Below, piece after piece: positions 6,444 to 13,612 of a stretch of 19,443 bases of DNA. The notes under the pieces are model-generated. The model was not told the origin of the DNA and did no database searches. It was given only the letters and a program-made list of their open reading frames with translations. This stretch comes from Burkholderiales bacterium UBA954. Its GTDB lineage: Bacteria > Pseudomonadota > Gammaproteobacteria > Burkholderiales > Burkholderiaceae_A. The stretch is from assembly GCA_002293155.1 (NCBI GenBank), contig DBCQ01000024.1:1-19443 (forward strand), in the 5' to 3' direction. Position numbers and translations under genes: made by a program. Each line of letters starts with the position of its first letter. Positions within the stretch are counted from its first letter, which is position 1.

Positions 6444-7221
6444 GCCCAGACTTGTCACGGGGCAAGTCTGGCACTCGCGACTAAAGCCATTTCAACATGC
6501 TTTTCGGTACCGAGCCTTCTATTTGCAACTGCCCTTACGGTCCATGGCACGTGAGGCGCCGGTGTCCCGCTGGCGCTCGCTCGGCTGGAGCATCAATCGC
6601 GCTGCATTACTAAGCGTCTCCAACCAAGATCACGGTGACGGTCGCCCCCTGCTTGAGTGGGCGGAAGATATTCTTCGCCAGCACGGCATCGAGGATGCCG
6701 ACGGTGAGATCTGGCTCCAGACCTTTCCGAAACTATTGGGCTACGTTTTTAAACCCGTGAGTTTTTGGTTTTGCGAGCGACAAGACGGAAGCTGCCGTGC
6801 GGTCATCACAGAGGTCAACAATACGTTTGGCGGTCGTCATGTCTATGTCTTGACACCACTGGCCGGACCCCGAGGCGAGATTTGTAATGGCCAGACTGTC
6901 ACTGTAGACAAGGCATTTTATGTATCACCTTTTTTTGAAGTAAAAGGCCGGTATCAGTTTCGTTTTTTTCGATCAACACTTGGCGGCCATGAGCTCTCCC
7001 GAATTGCCTACCATGATGACACCGGCGGTCTTTTACTAACCTCGATCAGTGGTCTGTCGTCGGCGCTCACCCAGGCCTCGGCATATCGCGCCTGGATAAG
7101 TGCGCCCCTATTCTCGCTTGGTGTCATTGCACGAATTCACCTCCAGGCATTACTCCTGTGGCGTAAAGGGGCAAAATTTGTCTCTCGCCCGAAAGCCCCC
7201 TCCGCATCTCCCTTACACTAA
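6415..7221 (+). CDS. DUF1365-family protein
   Basis: This 268-residue protein belongs to the DUF1365 (COG3496) family, which has no established activity. The recognisable start of the domain is GQVWHSRLKPFQHAFRYRAF (residues about 16-35). It continues with FPKLLGYVFKPVSFWF, EVNNTFGGRH and KAFYVSPFFEVKGRYQFRF. The Asn-Asn-Thr and PVSFW segments are typical conserved positions. The gene overlaps the FAD oxidoreductase by 29 nt and precedes the CFA-like methyltransferase by 45 nt; this order is a known conserved trio. A perfect 9-bp hairpin (6446-6471) lies inside its first codons. Its constant pairing with the other two genes suggests a shared lipid-modification pathway, which is inference. Confidence 0.87.
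   Translation: MSTPYPKPHKPRLVTGQVWHSRLKPFQHAFRYRAFYLQLPLRSMAREAPVSRWRSLGWSINRAALLSVSNQDHGDGRPLLEWAEDILRQHGIEDADGEIWLQTFPKLLGYVFKPVSFWFCERQDGSCRAVITEVNNTFGGRHVYVLTPLAGPRGEICNGQTVTVDKAFYVSPFFEVKGRYQFRFFRSTLGGHELSRIAYHDDTGGLLLTSISGLSSALTQASAYRAWISAPLFSLGVIARIHLQALLLWRKGAKFVSRPKAPSASPLH
6446..6471. repeat. Perfect 9-bp inverted repeat (hairpin) at the FAD oxidoreductase/DUF1365 junction
   Basis: CCAGACTTG (6446-6454) and CAAGTCTGG (6463-6471) are exact reverse complements around an 8-nt loop. The hairpin starts three bases after the FAD oxidoreductase TAA (6441-6443) and lies within the first codons of the overlapping DUF1365 frame. No T-run follows, so it is not a standard terminator. It could stabilise the upstream mRNA 3' end or tune re-initiation on DUF1365. 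Confidence 0.6.
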
Positions 7222-7266
7222 GCCCGAACGAAGGAATCCCTTGACTCTGGGCTTGCACAACACGAC

Positions 7267-8544
7267 ATGAACAACAACGCCTCCTCTGCCTCGCTCGACC
7301 AGAAACCGGTGCCGGCTTGCCTGCCCAACATGCGCGCACGACTCGTGCTTAGGCTTTTGGAATCGATGGCCTTCGGTGAGCTTGAACTCACCCTTCCTGA
7401 TGGATCAACCCGATGGTTTCGCGGTAAAAATACCGCGTCAGCGCCCACCCAGGCTGCCCACCGTGCCCAGATCACGGTTCACGATTTGCGCGCCTTGTCC
7501 CTAACGGTATCCCGCGGTGATATCGGATTTGGTGAGGCCTATATGCAGGGTCTCTGGTCCACCACAAATCTGACTGCCTTATTAAGACTCTTGATCATTA
7601 ACCGAGATGCAATCGAGCGTGTCATCTATGGTCAATGGTGGGCGATTATCGCCGACCAGATTCGACACCTATTTCGTTCAAACCACAAACAGCAGGCGAA
7701 GAGAAACATCTCAGCCCATTACGATCTGGGTAATGAGTTTTATGCCTGCTGGCTCGATCCCAGCATGTCGTATTCCAGCGCTCTTTTTGATGGTACTGGC
7801 TGCTGGGAGAGTTCCGTCGATCTGCAAAACGGCCAACATCAGAAAATTGATCGGGCGATCCAGCAGATGCGGCTCGATCCAACGGATCCCAACTGCCAAG
7901 TGCTCGAGATCGGCTGCGGCTGGGGTGGGTTAGCCGATCGGCTGCTCGACCAGTTCTCAGGCCACTACCTGGGCCTAACCCTATCGGCTGCCCAGCAAGC
8001 CTGGGCCAGTAGACTTTTCGCACGTCATGCGAGCTATCGCCATACCTGCCGCCTGCAAGACTACCGCGATGTTCAAAGCCAGTTCGACGGCATTGTATCG
8101 ATCGAAATGTTTGAAGCGGTTGGGGAACGTTATTGGGATGCCTATTTCCAAACCCTTGCACGGTGCCTAAAACCAAAGGGTCGGGCTGTCATCCAGACGA
8201 TCACGATTGATGAGAGGCTCTTTGGCCGCTACCGTCGTGGAACTGATTTTATTCAACGCTACATCTTCCCCGGGGGAATGCTGCCAAGTTCGGCCGAATT
8301 CGAAAAGTATGCAAAACACCATGGGCTGCAGATCGAAGACCGATTCGCCTTTGGCCAAGACTACGCAAGAACCCTTTCTGAGTGGGCCAGAAAATTCGAT
8401 AGCCAACGCAGCGAGATCGAACGTCTTGGCTTTGACGAAAATTTCCAGCGGATGTGGCGTTTTTATCTCTCTTATTGCGAGGCCGGTTTCGCCGAGAAAA
8501 ATCTTGATGTTGTTCAGTTCACATTACGCCATGAGACGGCCTAG
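7267..8544 (+). CDS. SAM-dependent methyltransferase, cyclopropane-fatty-acid-synthase family (UfaM-like?)
   Basis: This 425-residue protein should transfer a methyl group from SAM to the double bond of phospholipid acyl chains at the inner membrane. It has an N-terminal helical region, then NISAHYDLGNEFYACWLDPSM (about 147-167), SAM motif I VLEIGCGWGG (212-221) and the C-terminal YIFPGGMLPS. Compared with the bicarbonate site of E. coli CFA synthase, Glu283 (MFEAVG), Ile312 and Tyr366 are kept. Cys139 is replaced by Ser171 (YSSALF), and His266 by Gln310 (VIQTITID). Such substitutions suit a methylase that makes methylated unsaturated fatty acids, as reported for Rhodobacter UfaM, rather than cyclopropanes. 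The gene lies in the conserved FAD/DUF1365/CFA trio and overlaps the next gene by 14 nt. The family is certain; the product is inferred. Confidence 0.9.
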   Translation: MNNNASSASLDQKPVPACLPNMRARLVLRLLESMAFGELELTLPDGSTRWFRGKNTASAPTQAAHRAQITVHDLRALSLTVSRGDIGFGEAYMQGLWSTTNLTALLRLLIINRDAIERVIYGQWWAIIADQIRHLFRSNHKQQAKRNISAHYDLGNEFYACWLDPSMSYSSALFDGTGCWESSVDLQNGQHQKIDRAIQQMRLDPTDPNCQVLEIGCGWGGLADRLLDQFSGHYLGLTLSAAQQAWASRLFARHASYRHTCRLQDYRDVQSQFDGIVSIEMFEAVGERYWDAYFQTLARCLKPKGRAVIQTITIDERLFGRYRRGTDFIQRYIFPGGMLPSSAEFEKYAKHHGLQIEDRFAFGQDYARTLSEWARKFDSQRSEIERLGFDENFQRMWRFYLSYCEAGFAEKNLDVVQFTLRHETA

Positions 8545-9073
8545 ACCGATCGCAATTGCAACGCTTGTAGCCCTCTTGATGATGCTCGCAACCTCTGCGG
8601 CTCTAGCCAACACAGAGGGATTGAGCGTGCGGGGAGAGGGGTCTCTGCGTTGGTTTGGCCTAAAGATCTACGATGCGAAGCTCTACACACCAGAGTCCGT
8701 TACGTCCCAGAAGCTATTTGCAAGCTCTTTTGCCCTTGAACTCATCTATGCACGGGAGTTTATGGGTAACAAGATCGCACAAAGAAGCCTAGAAGAAATA
8801 CAAAAACTCAGAATAGGCTCGCCTGAGCAGCATCAAGAGTGGCTCAATGAGATGCGCCGACTCTTTCCGAACGTTAAGGCGGGTGACAGACTCAGGGGGG
8901 TGTATCACCCGACCCAAGGAGCAGACTTTTTTTTCAACGGCAAGCCCCTTGGGCGCATTCAGAACACAGAGTTCTCGCGAGCCTTTTTTTCAATATGGCT
9001 AGATCCAAAAACTGCAGAGCCGGGCCTGCGCAATGCATTGCTAGGAGCGGCCTCGGCAACGCCGGCTGAATGA
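8531..9073 (+). CDS. Chalcone isomerase-like secreted protein
   Basis: This 180-residue protein starts with a clear signal peptide (MRRPRPIAIATLVALL...), likely cut after Ala26 (SAALA). The mature part resembles the bacterial chalcone isomerase-like family: LRWFGLKIYDAKLYTP, FALELIYAREFMGNKIAQRSLEEI split across residues about 70-95, and FFFNGKPLGRI near the C-terminus. Plant relatives of this fold include fatty-acid-binding proteins, so binding of lipids rather than flavonoid chemistry is the more plausible role here; that is inference. The start at ATG 8531 is chosen because it gives the signal peptide; the frame is open much further upstream inside the methyltransferase gene. It overlaps that gene by 14 nt, and its stop overlaps the MFS start as ATGA. 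Confidence 0.85.
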   Translation: MRRPRPIAIATLVALLMMLATSAALANTEGLSVRGEGSLRWFGLKIYDAKLYTPESVTSQKLFASSFALELIYAREFMGNKIAQRSLEEIQKLRIGSPEQHQEWLNEMRRLFPNVKAGDRLRGVYHPTQGADFFFNGKPLGRIQNTEFSRAFFSIWLDPKTAEPGLRNALLGAASATPAE

Positions 9074-10350
9074 TTTCTCTATCCCAGAGTATTCGCTATG
9101 GTCTCCCAGGGTTTGCACTCGCATTTTCTGCCCTGCCCCTTTACCTGCTCACACCCTCCTTATACGCAGAGCAGCTTGGGCTAAACCTTGGATTGGTAGG
9201 CCTTGTGCTGATGTCGACACGGCTCATTGATGCGATTGCAGACCCCTTAATTGGCCGGCAGATTGACCAGAGCCGCAGTGGTCTATGGCCTTGGCTCGCT
9301 GCCGGTTTGGCAGTGATGGTCTTGAGCCTTGCGCTACTCGTGAATCCCCCCGTTGCCTGGTTAAAAGAGCATCAATCTTCTGCAACTCTGGGTCTACTCT
9401 GGATGGGCCTCACCGCATTAGTCTTGTCACTGTCCAATAGTGTTGCAACTCTCGCCCATCAGAGCTGGGCGGTGGGCTGGACCGCGCAGGCGAAGGCGCA
9501 ATCCCGACTCATCGCTGGTCGTGAGACCTGGGCCCTAATCGGTGTTATCACAGCGGCCATGATCGCTGCGCAGCAGTCTGGGAAATGGATGGCGATCGTC
9601 GTCACGATAGCCGGATTAATCGGAATTCTGCTCACCTTTGGCATCCGCCATTTTGGCGCGCGCCCCAAGAGCAAAGCCACTCCTCATCATCCTGACGCTC
9701 AGCAGCAGTCCTGGCGATCTCTGCTCGAGGTTCAGGAGTTTCGACGTCTATTATTTGCCTACAGCATCAATGCGCTTGCCAACGCAATTCCGGCAACACT
9801 GGTTCTGTTCTTTATGAGAGACCTGCTTGGGGCCAGCCATGACCACTCAAGCCTACTGCTCGGTGGCTACTTCGTTGCTGCAGCACTGAGTGTGGCCTTC
9901 TGGTCTTGGGCAAGCCAAGTCCTCGGAATAATTAAGTCCTGGAGAATTGCGATGACCATTGCCGTCGCTGCTTTTATCTGGACACTATCTCTGGGCCCTG
10001 GCGATACCGCAGGCTTTGCTCTAGTCTGTTTCGCCACGGGTTTTGCCCTCGGAGCCGAACTGGTCTGCCCGCCGGCGTTATTGGGTCTAATTATTGATCG
10101 GGCAGGCCATCGCGGCCGACTCGAAGCAAGCTACTTCGGTGTCTGGAATTTAGTGATCAAGCTCGCGCTCGCTGCAGCGGCAGGATTCGCGTTGCCTGCG
10201 CTTGCGCTGCTGAACTATATTCCGGGGCAGAGCGATGCCCAACAGAGTAGTCTCATCGCGCTACAGTGGGCTTACGCAGGGGTTCCTTGTCTCCTCAAAT
10301 GCATCGCTATCGTTTTTCTTGGAAAACTCAAATCACCTGAAAAAATTTAA
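9070..10350 (+). CDS. MFS transporter (GPH/COG2211-like)
   Basis: This 426-residue integral membrane protein has about twelve hydrophobic segments, consistent with a full major facilitator. The loop after the second segment reads MSTRLIDAIADPLIGRQIDQSR, the signature of the sugar-cation symporter-like (GPH, COG2211) branch. A long hydrophilic loop near residues 195-220 separates the two halves. The substrate cannot be read from sequence; given its neighbours it may move a lipid or a lipid-derived compound, but this is a guess. Transporters of this group occur in the same lipid/photooxidative clusters of other proteobacteria. The ATGA overlap with the chalcone isomerase-like gene and the 12-nt gap to the DUF3833 gene support one operon. 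Confidence 0.87.
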   Translation: MISLSQSIRYGLPGFALAFSALPLYLLTPSLYAEQLGLNLGLVGLVLMSTRLIDAIADPLIGRQIDQSRSGLWPWLAAGLAVMVLSLALLVNPPVAWLKEHQSSATLGLLWMGLTALVLSLSNSVATLAHQSWAVGWTAQAKAQSRLIAGRETWALIGVITAAMIAAQQSGKWMAIVVTIAGLIGILLTFGIRHFGARPKSKATPHHPDAQQQSWRSLLEVQEFRRLLFAYSINALANAIPATLVLFFMRDLLGASHDHSSLLLGGYFVAAALSVAFWSWASQVLGIIKSWRIAMTIAVAAFIWTLSLGPGDTAGFALVCFATGFALGAELVCPPALLGLIIDRAGHRGRLEASYFGVWNLVIKLALAAAAGFALPALALLNYIPGQSDAQQSSLIALQWAYAGVPCLLKCIAIVFLGKLKSPEKI

Positions 10351-10362
10351 AAAGGAAGCGCT

Positions 10363-10959
10363 ATGACGTCTATCTCGGCATCCAACCCCCCTCGTCGTTT
10401 ATTTTCAAGTGCAGCAGTCAGCATTTGTTCTAATCGCCTCGTCGCTATTGGACTTAGCCTGCTCACTGTGCTGGCCCTGACTGGTTGTGCTGGCCCTGAC
10501 CCCACCCAGTATCAGAGTCAAAAACCCGCCTTAGACCTCAGACAATATTTCAACGGCGAACTCACCGGCTGGGGCATGGTTCAAAATCGAAGCGGCCAGG
10601 TCGACCGCCGCTTTGTGGTCACAATTAAAGCGAGCTGGAAAGGAGATGAAGGGATACTGGACGAACAGTTTGACTGGTCCGACGGAGAAAAGCAGCGCCG
10701 GGTGTGGCGCATTCGGGTAGCCGGCCCTAACCGTTACATCGGTACTGCCGATGATGTAGAGGGCGAAGCGATTGGTGAGGTCTATGGCAATGCACTACGT
10801 TGGCGCTACACGCTCAATGTTCCCTTTCGCGGAAGACAGATCGGGCTGGATTTCGATGACTGGATGTTGCTTATTGATGACAAAGTTATGCTGAATCGGG
10901 CGGTTTTTAGTAAGTGGGGAATTCGAATGGGTGAAGTCACACTGTCATTTAAGAAGTAA
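10363..10959 (+). CDS. DUF3833-family lipoprotein
   Basis: This 198-residue protein has an unusually long N-terminal region followed by a hydrophobic stretch and a lipobox LALTGC, predicting lipidation at Cys42 and attachment to the inner or outer membrane. The mature part matches the DUF3833 pattern: LRQYFNGELTGWGMVQNRSG, LDEQFDWSDGEKQRRVWRI, YIGTADDVEGEAIGEVYGNA and a C-terminal DDWMLLIDDKVMLNRA. The family has no assigned activity, but recurs in the same gene neighbourhood with the CFA-like methyltransferase and the short-chain dehydrogenase. An AAGGAAG ribosome-binding site sits just upstream of the ATG, the strongest in this operon. It likely acts at the cell envelope as part of the lipid-modification system (inference). 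Confidence 0.87.
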   Translation: MTSISASNPPRRLFSSAAVSICSNRLVAIGLSLLTVLALTGCAGPDPTQYQSQKPALDLRQYFNGELTGWGMVQNRSGQVDRRFVVTIKASWKGDEGILDEQFDWSDGEKQRRVWRIRVAGPNRYIGTADDVEGEAIGEVYGNALRWRYTLNVPFRGRQIGLDFDDWMLLIDDKVMLNRAVFSKWGIRMGEVTLSFKK

Positions 10960-10975
10960 TCCTTCATCAAATCAT

Positions 10976-11767
10976 ATGTCCTTTAGCCTCAACCCCCCAA
11001 TTCGTGACTGGCACAACAAAGTCGTATGGATTGTGGGCGCCTCAAACGGAATCGGAAAAGCACTCGCGCAAGAGTTAGTTCGCCGACAAGCCATTGTCAT
11101 TGCAAGTGCGCGCAGCCTTGAAAACCTTCAGGAGCTCTCGCCCGCGCCTCGTCGTACGCTTGCGCTTGATATTAGTGTCCCCGAGATGGTGCGTGATGCT
11201 GTGCGTACACTTGAGCAGGAATCGCTAACGCCTGATGTCGTCTTCTGGGTGGCCGGCGTCTATCACCCGATGGGGTCCGATCGCTTAAATCTTGAGCAGG
11301 TTCGCGAGACGTTTAACATCAACACCATTGCGGCCTATAGCGGTCTAGCAGAGGTCATCAGTCTCTGGGATAAAACGCCGAACCATCCTCGGCACTGGTC
11401 TTGGATTTCAAGCGTCGCGGGCTACCGGGGCCTTCCACAGGCCGCCGCATATGGGGCGAGCAAGGCCGCGCTCAGCTATTTCGCCGAGGTAAGTTATCTA
11501 GAATTAAAGCAGCGCCAGATCGCTGTTTCATTGGTTTGTCCGGGCTTTGTCGCGACACGACTAACTCAGAAAAATAGTTTCAAAATGCCCGCTATCCTGA
11601 CGCCTCACCAGGCAGCGCTTGAAACGCTGTCGGGGCTGGCCAGAGGAGCCTTTGAGATCCATTACCCCAAACGCTTCACTCTCTGGCTAAAGTTCTTAGG
11701 GCTCTTACCGGATTGGCTCTATTTCCGAATAATGCGTCATGCGTTGCCGTCACAAGATCAACACTAA
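10976..11767 (+). CDS. Short-chain dehydrogenase/reductase
   Basis: This 263-residue NAD(P)-dependent oxidoreductase of the SDR family has the cofactor loop G21-A-S-N-G25-I-G27 (WIVGASNGIGKAL), NINT near residues 114-117, catalytic Ser146 (WISSVAGYRG) and Y159-x3-K163 (AAYGASKAAL). A hydrophobic C-terminus (LWLKFLGLLPDWLYF) could contact membrane or lipid. The start is ATG 10976. An in-frame GTG at 10931 would add 15 residues inside the DUF3833 gene but lies far from the Rossmann strand. No clear ribosome-binding site precedes 10976. The substrate is unknown. SDR members are found beside DUF3833 and CFA-like genes in related clusters, so an acyl-lipid or ketone/alcohol step is plausible. Confidence 0.9.
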   Translation: MSFSLNPPIRDWHNKVVWIVGASNGIGKALAQELVRRQAIVIASARSLENLQELSPAPRRTLALDISVPEMVRDAVRTLEQESLTPDVVFWVAGVYHPMGSDRLNLEQVRETFNINTIAAYSGLAEVISLWDKTPNHPRHWSWISSVAGYRGLPQAAAYGASKAALSYFAEVSYLELKQRQIAVSLVCPGFVATRLTQKNSFKMPAILTPHQAALETLSGLARGAFEIHYPKRFTLWLKFLGLLPDWLYFRIMRHALPSQDQH

Positions 11768-11788
11768 TCCAATCGGCAGGAAACTCAG

Positions 11789-12229
11789 ATGAACATTGCA
11801 CTTTTTCAACAGGCGGCCGAATCGCTCAGCCCTGAATCAGTTGGCGAACTCATTAATTTCTACGCAGATGACGCAATCTTTACAGATCCGTTTCAGACCG
11901 TTCGTGGCCGTCTTGCGATCCAACAAGTCTATACCGACATGTTCAAAAGCCTTGATCAGCCAAGATTTCGCAATGTTCGGCCCCTTGGTGGGCCATTGTC
12001 CGAACATGCGCGAGAGGTCATCGTGGGCTGGGACTTTGAGTTTGCGCTTAGCCCGCATAAGCCGCGGCAGTGCATCGCCGGATGTAGCATGCTTGAACTT
12101 AACGCTCAGGGTCTGATCGCTCGGCACACGGATTTCTGGGATGCCTCGCGAGTCTTCCAAGCCCTTCCGATCCTAGGCGGGATTATCCGTTGGCTCAGAG
12201 GCAGAATCGGGCACAGCCCCCGGGCTTGA
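11789..12229 (+). CDS. NTF2-fold / SnoaL-like protein
   Basis: This 146-residue single-domain protein has the cone-shaped NTF2-like fold signature: a first helix, then FYADDAIFTDPFQTVRG (about residues 24-40) and a C-terminal sheet with HTDFWDAS. Members of this group include small enzymes and ligand-binding proteins; no specific activity can be assigned. A CAGGAAA ribosome-binding site lies just before the ATG. It follows the SDR gene by 21 nt and precedes the diiron gene by 7 nt. NTF2-family genes are common partners in these FAD/CFA/SDR clusters, so it may handle an intermediate of the same pathway (inference). Confidence 0.85.
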   Translation: MNIALFQQAAESLSPESVGELINFYADDAIFTDPFQTVRGRLAIQQVYTDMFKSLDQPRFRNVRPLGGPLSEHAREVIVGWDFEFALSPHKPRQCIAGCSMLELNAQGLIARHTDFWDASRVFQALPILGGIIRWLRGRIGHSPRA

Positions 12230-12236
12230 CCTTACA

Positions 12237-13145
12237 ATGCAGGCTCACTCTCACCGGAACCCTGCAATGCGAGCACCCAAAGCTGATGAAATGCTGTACC
12301 CAGAACTCTTCAGGGCGTTCGAACGGGTTCGTTGGGATTTGGATAAAGATATTAACTGGCAAGAATTTGATGCTTCGCGCCTAACAGAAGAACAGGCGCA
12401 GACTATAAAAATGAATGCCATCACAGAGTGGGCAGCCCTTCCTGCGACTGAAATGTTTCTAAGAGATAACCGGCATGACAGTGATTTTTCGGCCTTCATG
12501 TCGATCTGGTTTTATGAAGAGCAGAAACATTCCTTGGTTCTGATGGAGTATCTGCGGCGTTTTCGGCCGGATCTTCTTCCCACCGAACAAGAGCTCCACG
12601 CGGTGCGTTTTGAGTTTGATCCCGCGCCAGCACTCGAAACCCTGATGCTGCACTTTTGTGGGGAGATTCGCTTAAACCATTGGTACCGTTGTGCAGCCCA
12701 ATGGCACACAGAGCCTGTGATTAAGCATATCTACGAAACCATCGCTAAGGATGAGGCCCGTCACGGTGGCGCCTATTTGCGCTACATGAAAAAAGCCCTC
12801 ATCACAACCGGAGACGCGGCAAGGTCAGCCTTCGCAAAGATCGGCGTACTGATGGCAAGCGCACGCCGAACCACTCAGGCATTGCACCCGACCAATTTAC
12901 ATGTCAATCAATCCCTGTTTCCAAATGATACGGTCCAGAGCCGCACGCCAAAACCCGGCTGGCTTGAGCACTGGCTTGACCAGCAGATACAGTTTGATAT
13001 GACATGGGAGGCCAAGGTTGCAGAACGTATTCTGCACAATGTCTCGCTGCTGTTTGAGCAATCGTTTACGACCGTACAGGAGCTTAACCGCTTTAGAAAA
13101 ACCTTCACAGGCAACACATCGGCTAGCAATGCCCCCTGTCTTTGA
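12237..13145 (+). CDS. Ferritin-like diiron protein, acyl-ACP-desaturase-like
   Basis: This helical protein of 302 residues (292 if it starts at ATG 12267, which has GGAA eight bases upstream) has a full set of carboxylate-bridged diiron ligands: Glu64 (AITEW), Glu95-x-x-His98 (EEQKH), Glu143 (CGEIRLNHWY) and Glu173-x-x-His176 (DEARH). The spacings (31, 48 and 30 residues between helices) are close to those of soluble acyl-ACP desaturases (38, 53 and 33), whose motifs EENRH and DEKRH it echoes. It should therefore use O2 for desaturation or oxygenation, perhaps of an acyl chain. Plain iron storage is unlikely for a protein this long. It is the last lipid/stress gene of the operon and overlaps rfaE2 by 17 nt. 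The substrate is unknown. Confidence 0.78.
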   Translation: MQAHSHRNPAMRAPKADEMLYPELFRAFERVRWDLDKDINWQEFDASRLTEEQAQTIKMNAITEWAALPATEMFLRDNRHDSDFSAFMSIWFYEEQKHSLVLMEYLRRFRPDLLPTEQELHAVRFEFDPAPALETLMLHFCGEIRLNHWYRCAAQWHTEPVIKHIYETIAKDEARHGGAYLRYMKKALITTGDAARSAFAKIGVLMASARRTTQALHPTNLHVNQSLFPNDTVQSRTPKPGWLEHWLDQQIQFDMTWEAKVAERILHNVSLLFEQSFTTVQELNRFRKTFTGNTSASNAPCL

Positions 13146-13608
13146 AAAAAAGATTGCGCCCCCAGATCAGCTCGCATCGCGCATCGGATCTTTAGCGCAA
13201 CCGATCGTATTTACAAACGGTGTATTTGATCTTCTGCACCGCGGTCATGTCACCTACCTCGCCCAGGCCCGCGCTCACGGCGCCTCGCTAATCGTTGCCC
13301 TAAACGACGATGCATCAACCCAGCGTCTCGGAAAAGGCTCAGATCGACCAATCAATGCACTTTCCGATCGGCTTGCCGTGGTGGCTGCTCTCGAGTGCGT
13401 ATCCCTCGTTACATGGTTCTCAGAAGACACACCCATTAAGTTAATTCAGGCCATCACACCTCAGGTATTGGTCAAAGGTGGTGACTGGCCAATTCATGAG
13501 ATTGTGGGTGGTGACTGGGTTCAACAGCACGGCGGACAGGTTCTATCCATCGCCTTCACCCATGAGCGATCAACGACCCGCATGTTAGAAAGAATTCGTC
13601 AGAGGTAA
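13129..13608 (+). CDS. rfaE2: D-glycero-beta-D-manno-heptose 1-phosphate adenylyltransferase
   Basis: This enzyme transfers AMP from ATP to heptose 1-phosphate, giving the ADP-heptose precursor of the lipopolysaccharide inner core in the cytoplasm. The 159-residue length matches the stand-alone adenylyltransferase (the C-terminal half of HldE). It has N30-G-V-F-D with H37-R-G-H40, the nucleotidyltransferase HxGH motif, then KGGDW and the C-terminal ERSTTRMLERI. The start ATG 13129 places the core at the normal distance; the frame is open further upstream but only as a shadow of the diiron gene. It overlaps the diiron gene by 17 nt. It converges on coaX with a 4-nt gap and no visible terminator. 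RfaE2 beside coaX/birA is a familiar betaproteobacterial arrangement, so this gene marks the return to housekeeping content. Confidence 0.93.
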   Translation: MPPVFEKKIAPPDQLASRIGSLAQPIVFTNGVFDLLHRGHVTYLAQARAHGASLIVALNDDASTQRLGKGSDRPINALSDRLAVVAALECVSLVTWFSEDTPIKLIQAITPQVLVKGGDWPIHEIVGGDWVQQHGGQVLSIAFTHERSTTRMLERIRQR

Positions 13609-13612
13609 GGGG

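Noticed and set aside
7241..7270. Nine-codon TTG ORF before the methyltransferase, ending in ATGA
   Set aside because: Too short, with a poorly spaced ribosome-binding site; chance cannot be excluded.
8207..8530. Long N-terminal extension of the chalcone isomerase-like ORF
   Set aside because: It overlaps the methyltransferase gene in another frame and would bury the signal peptide that begins at 8531.
10931..10975. GTG start extending the short-chain dehydrogenase by 15 residues
   Set aside because: The extension lies in the DUF3833 coding region and precedes the Rossmann fold by an unusual distance.
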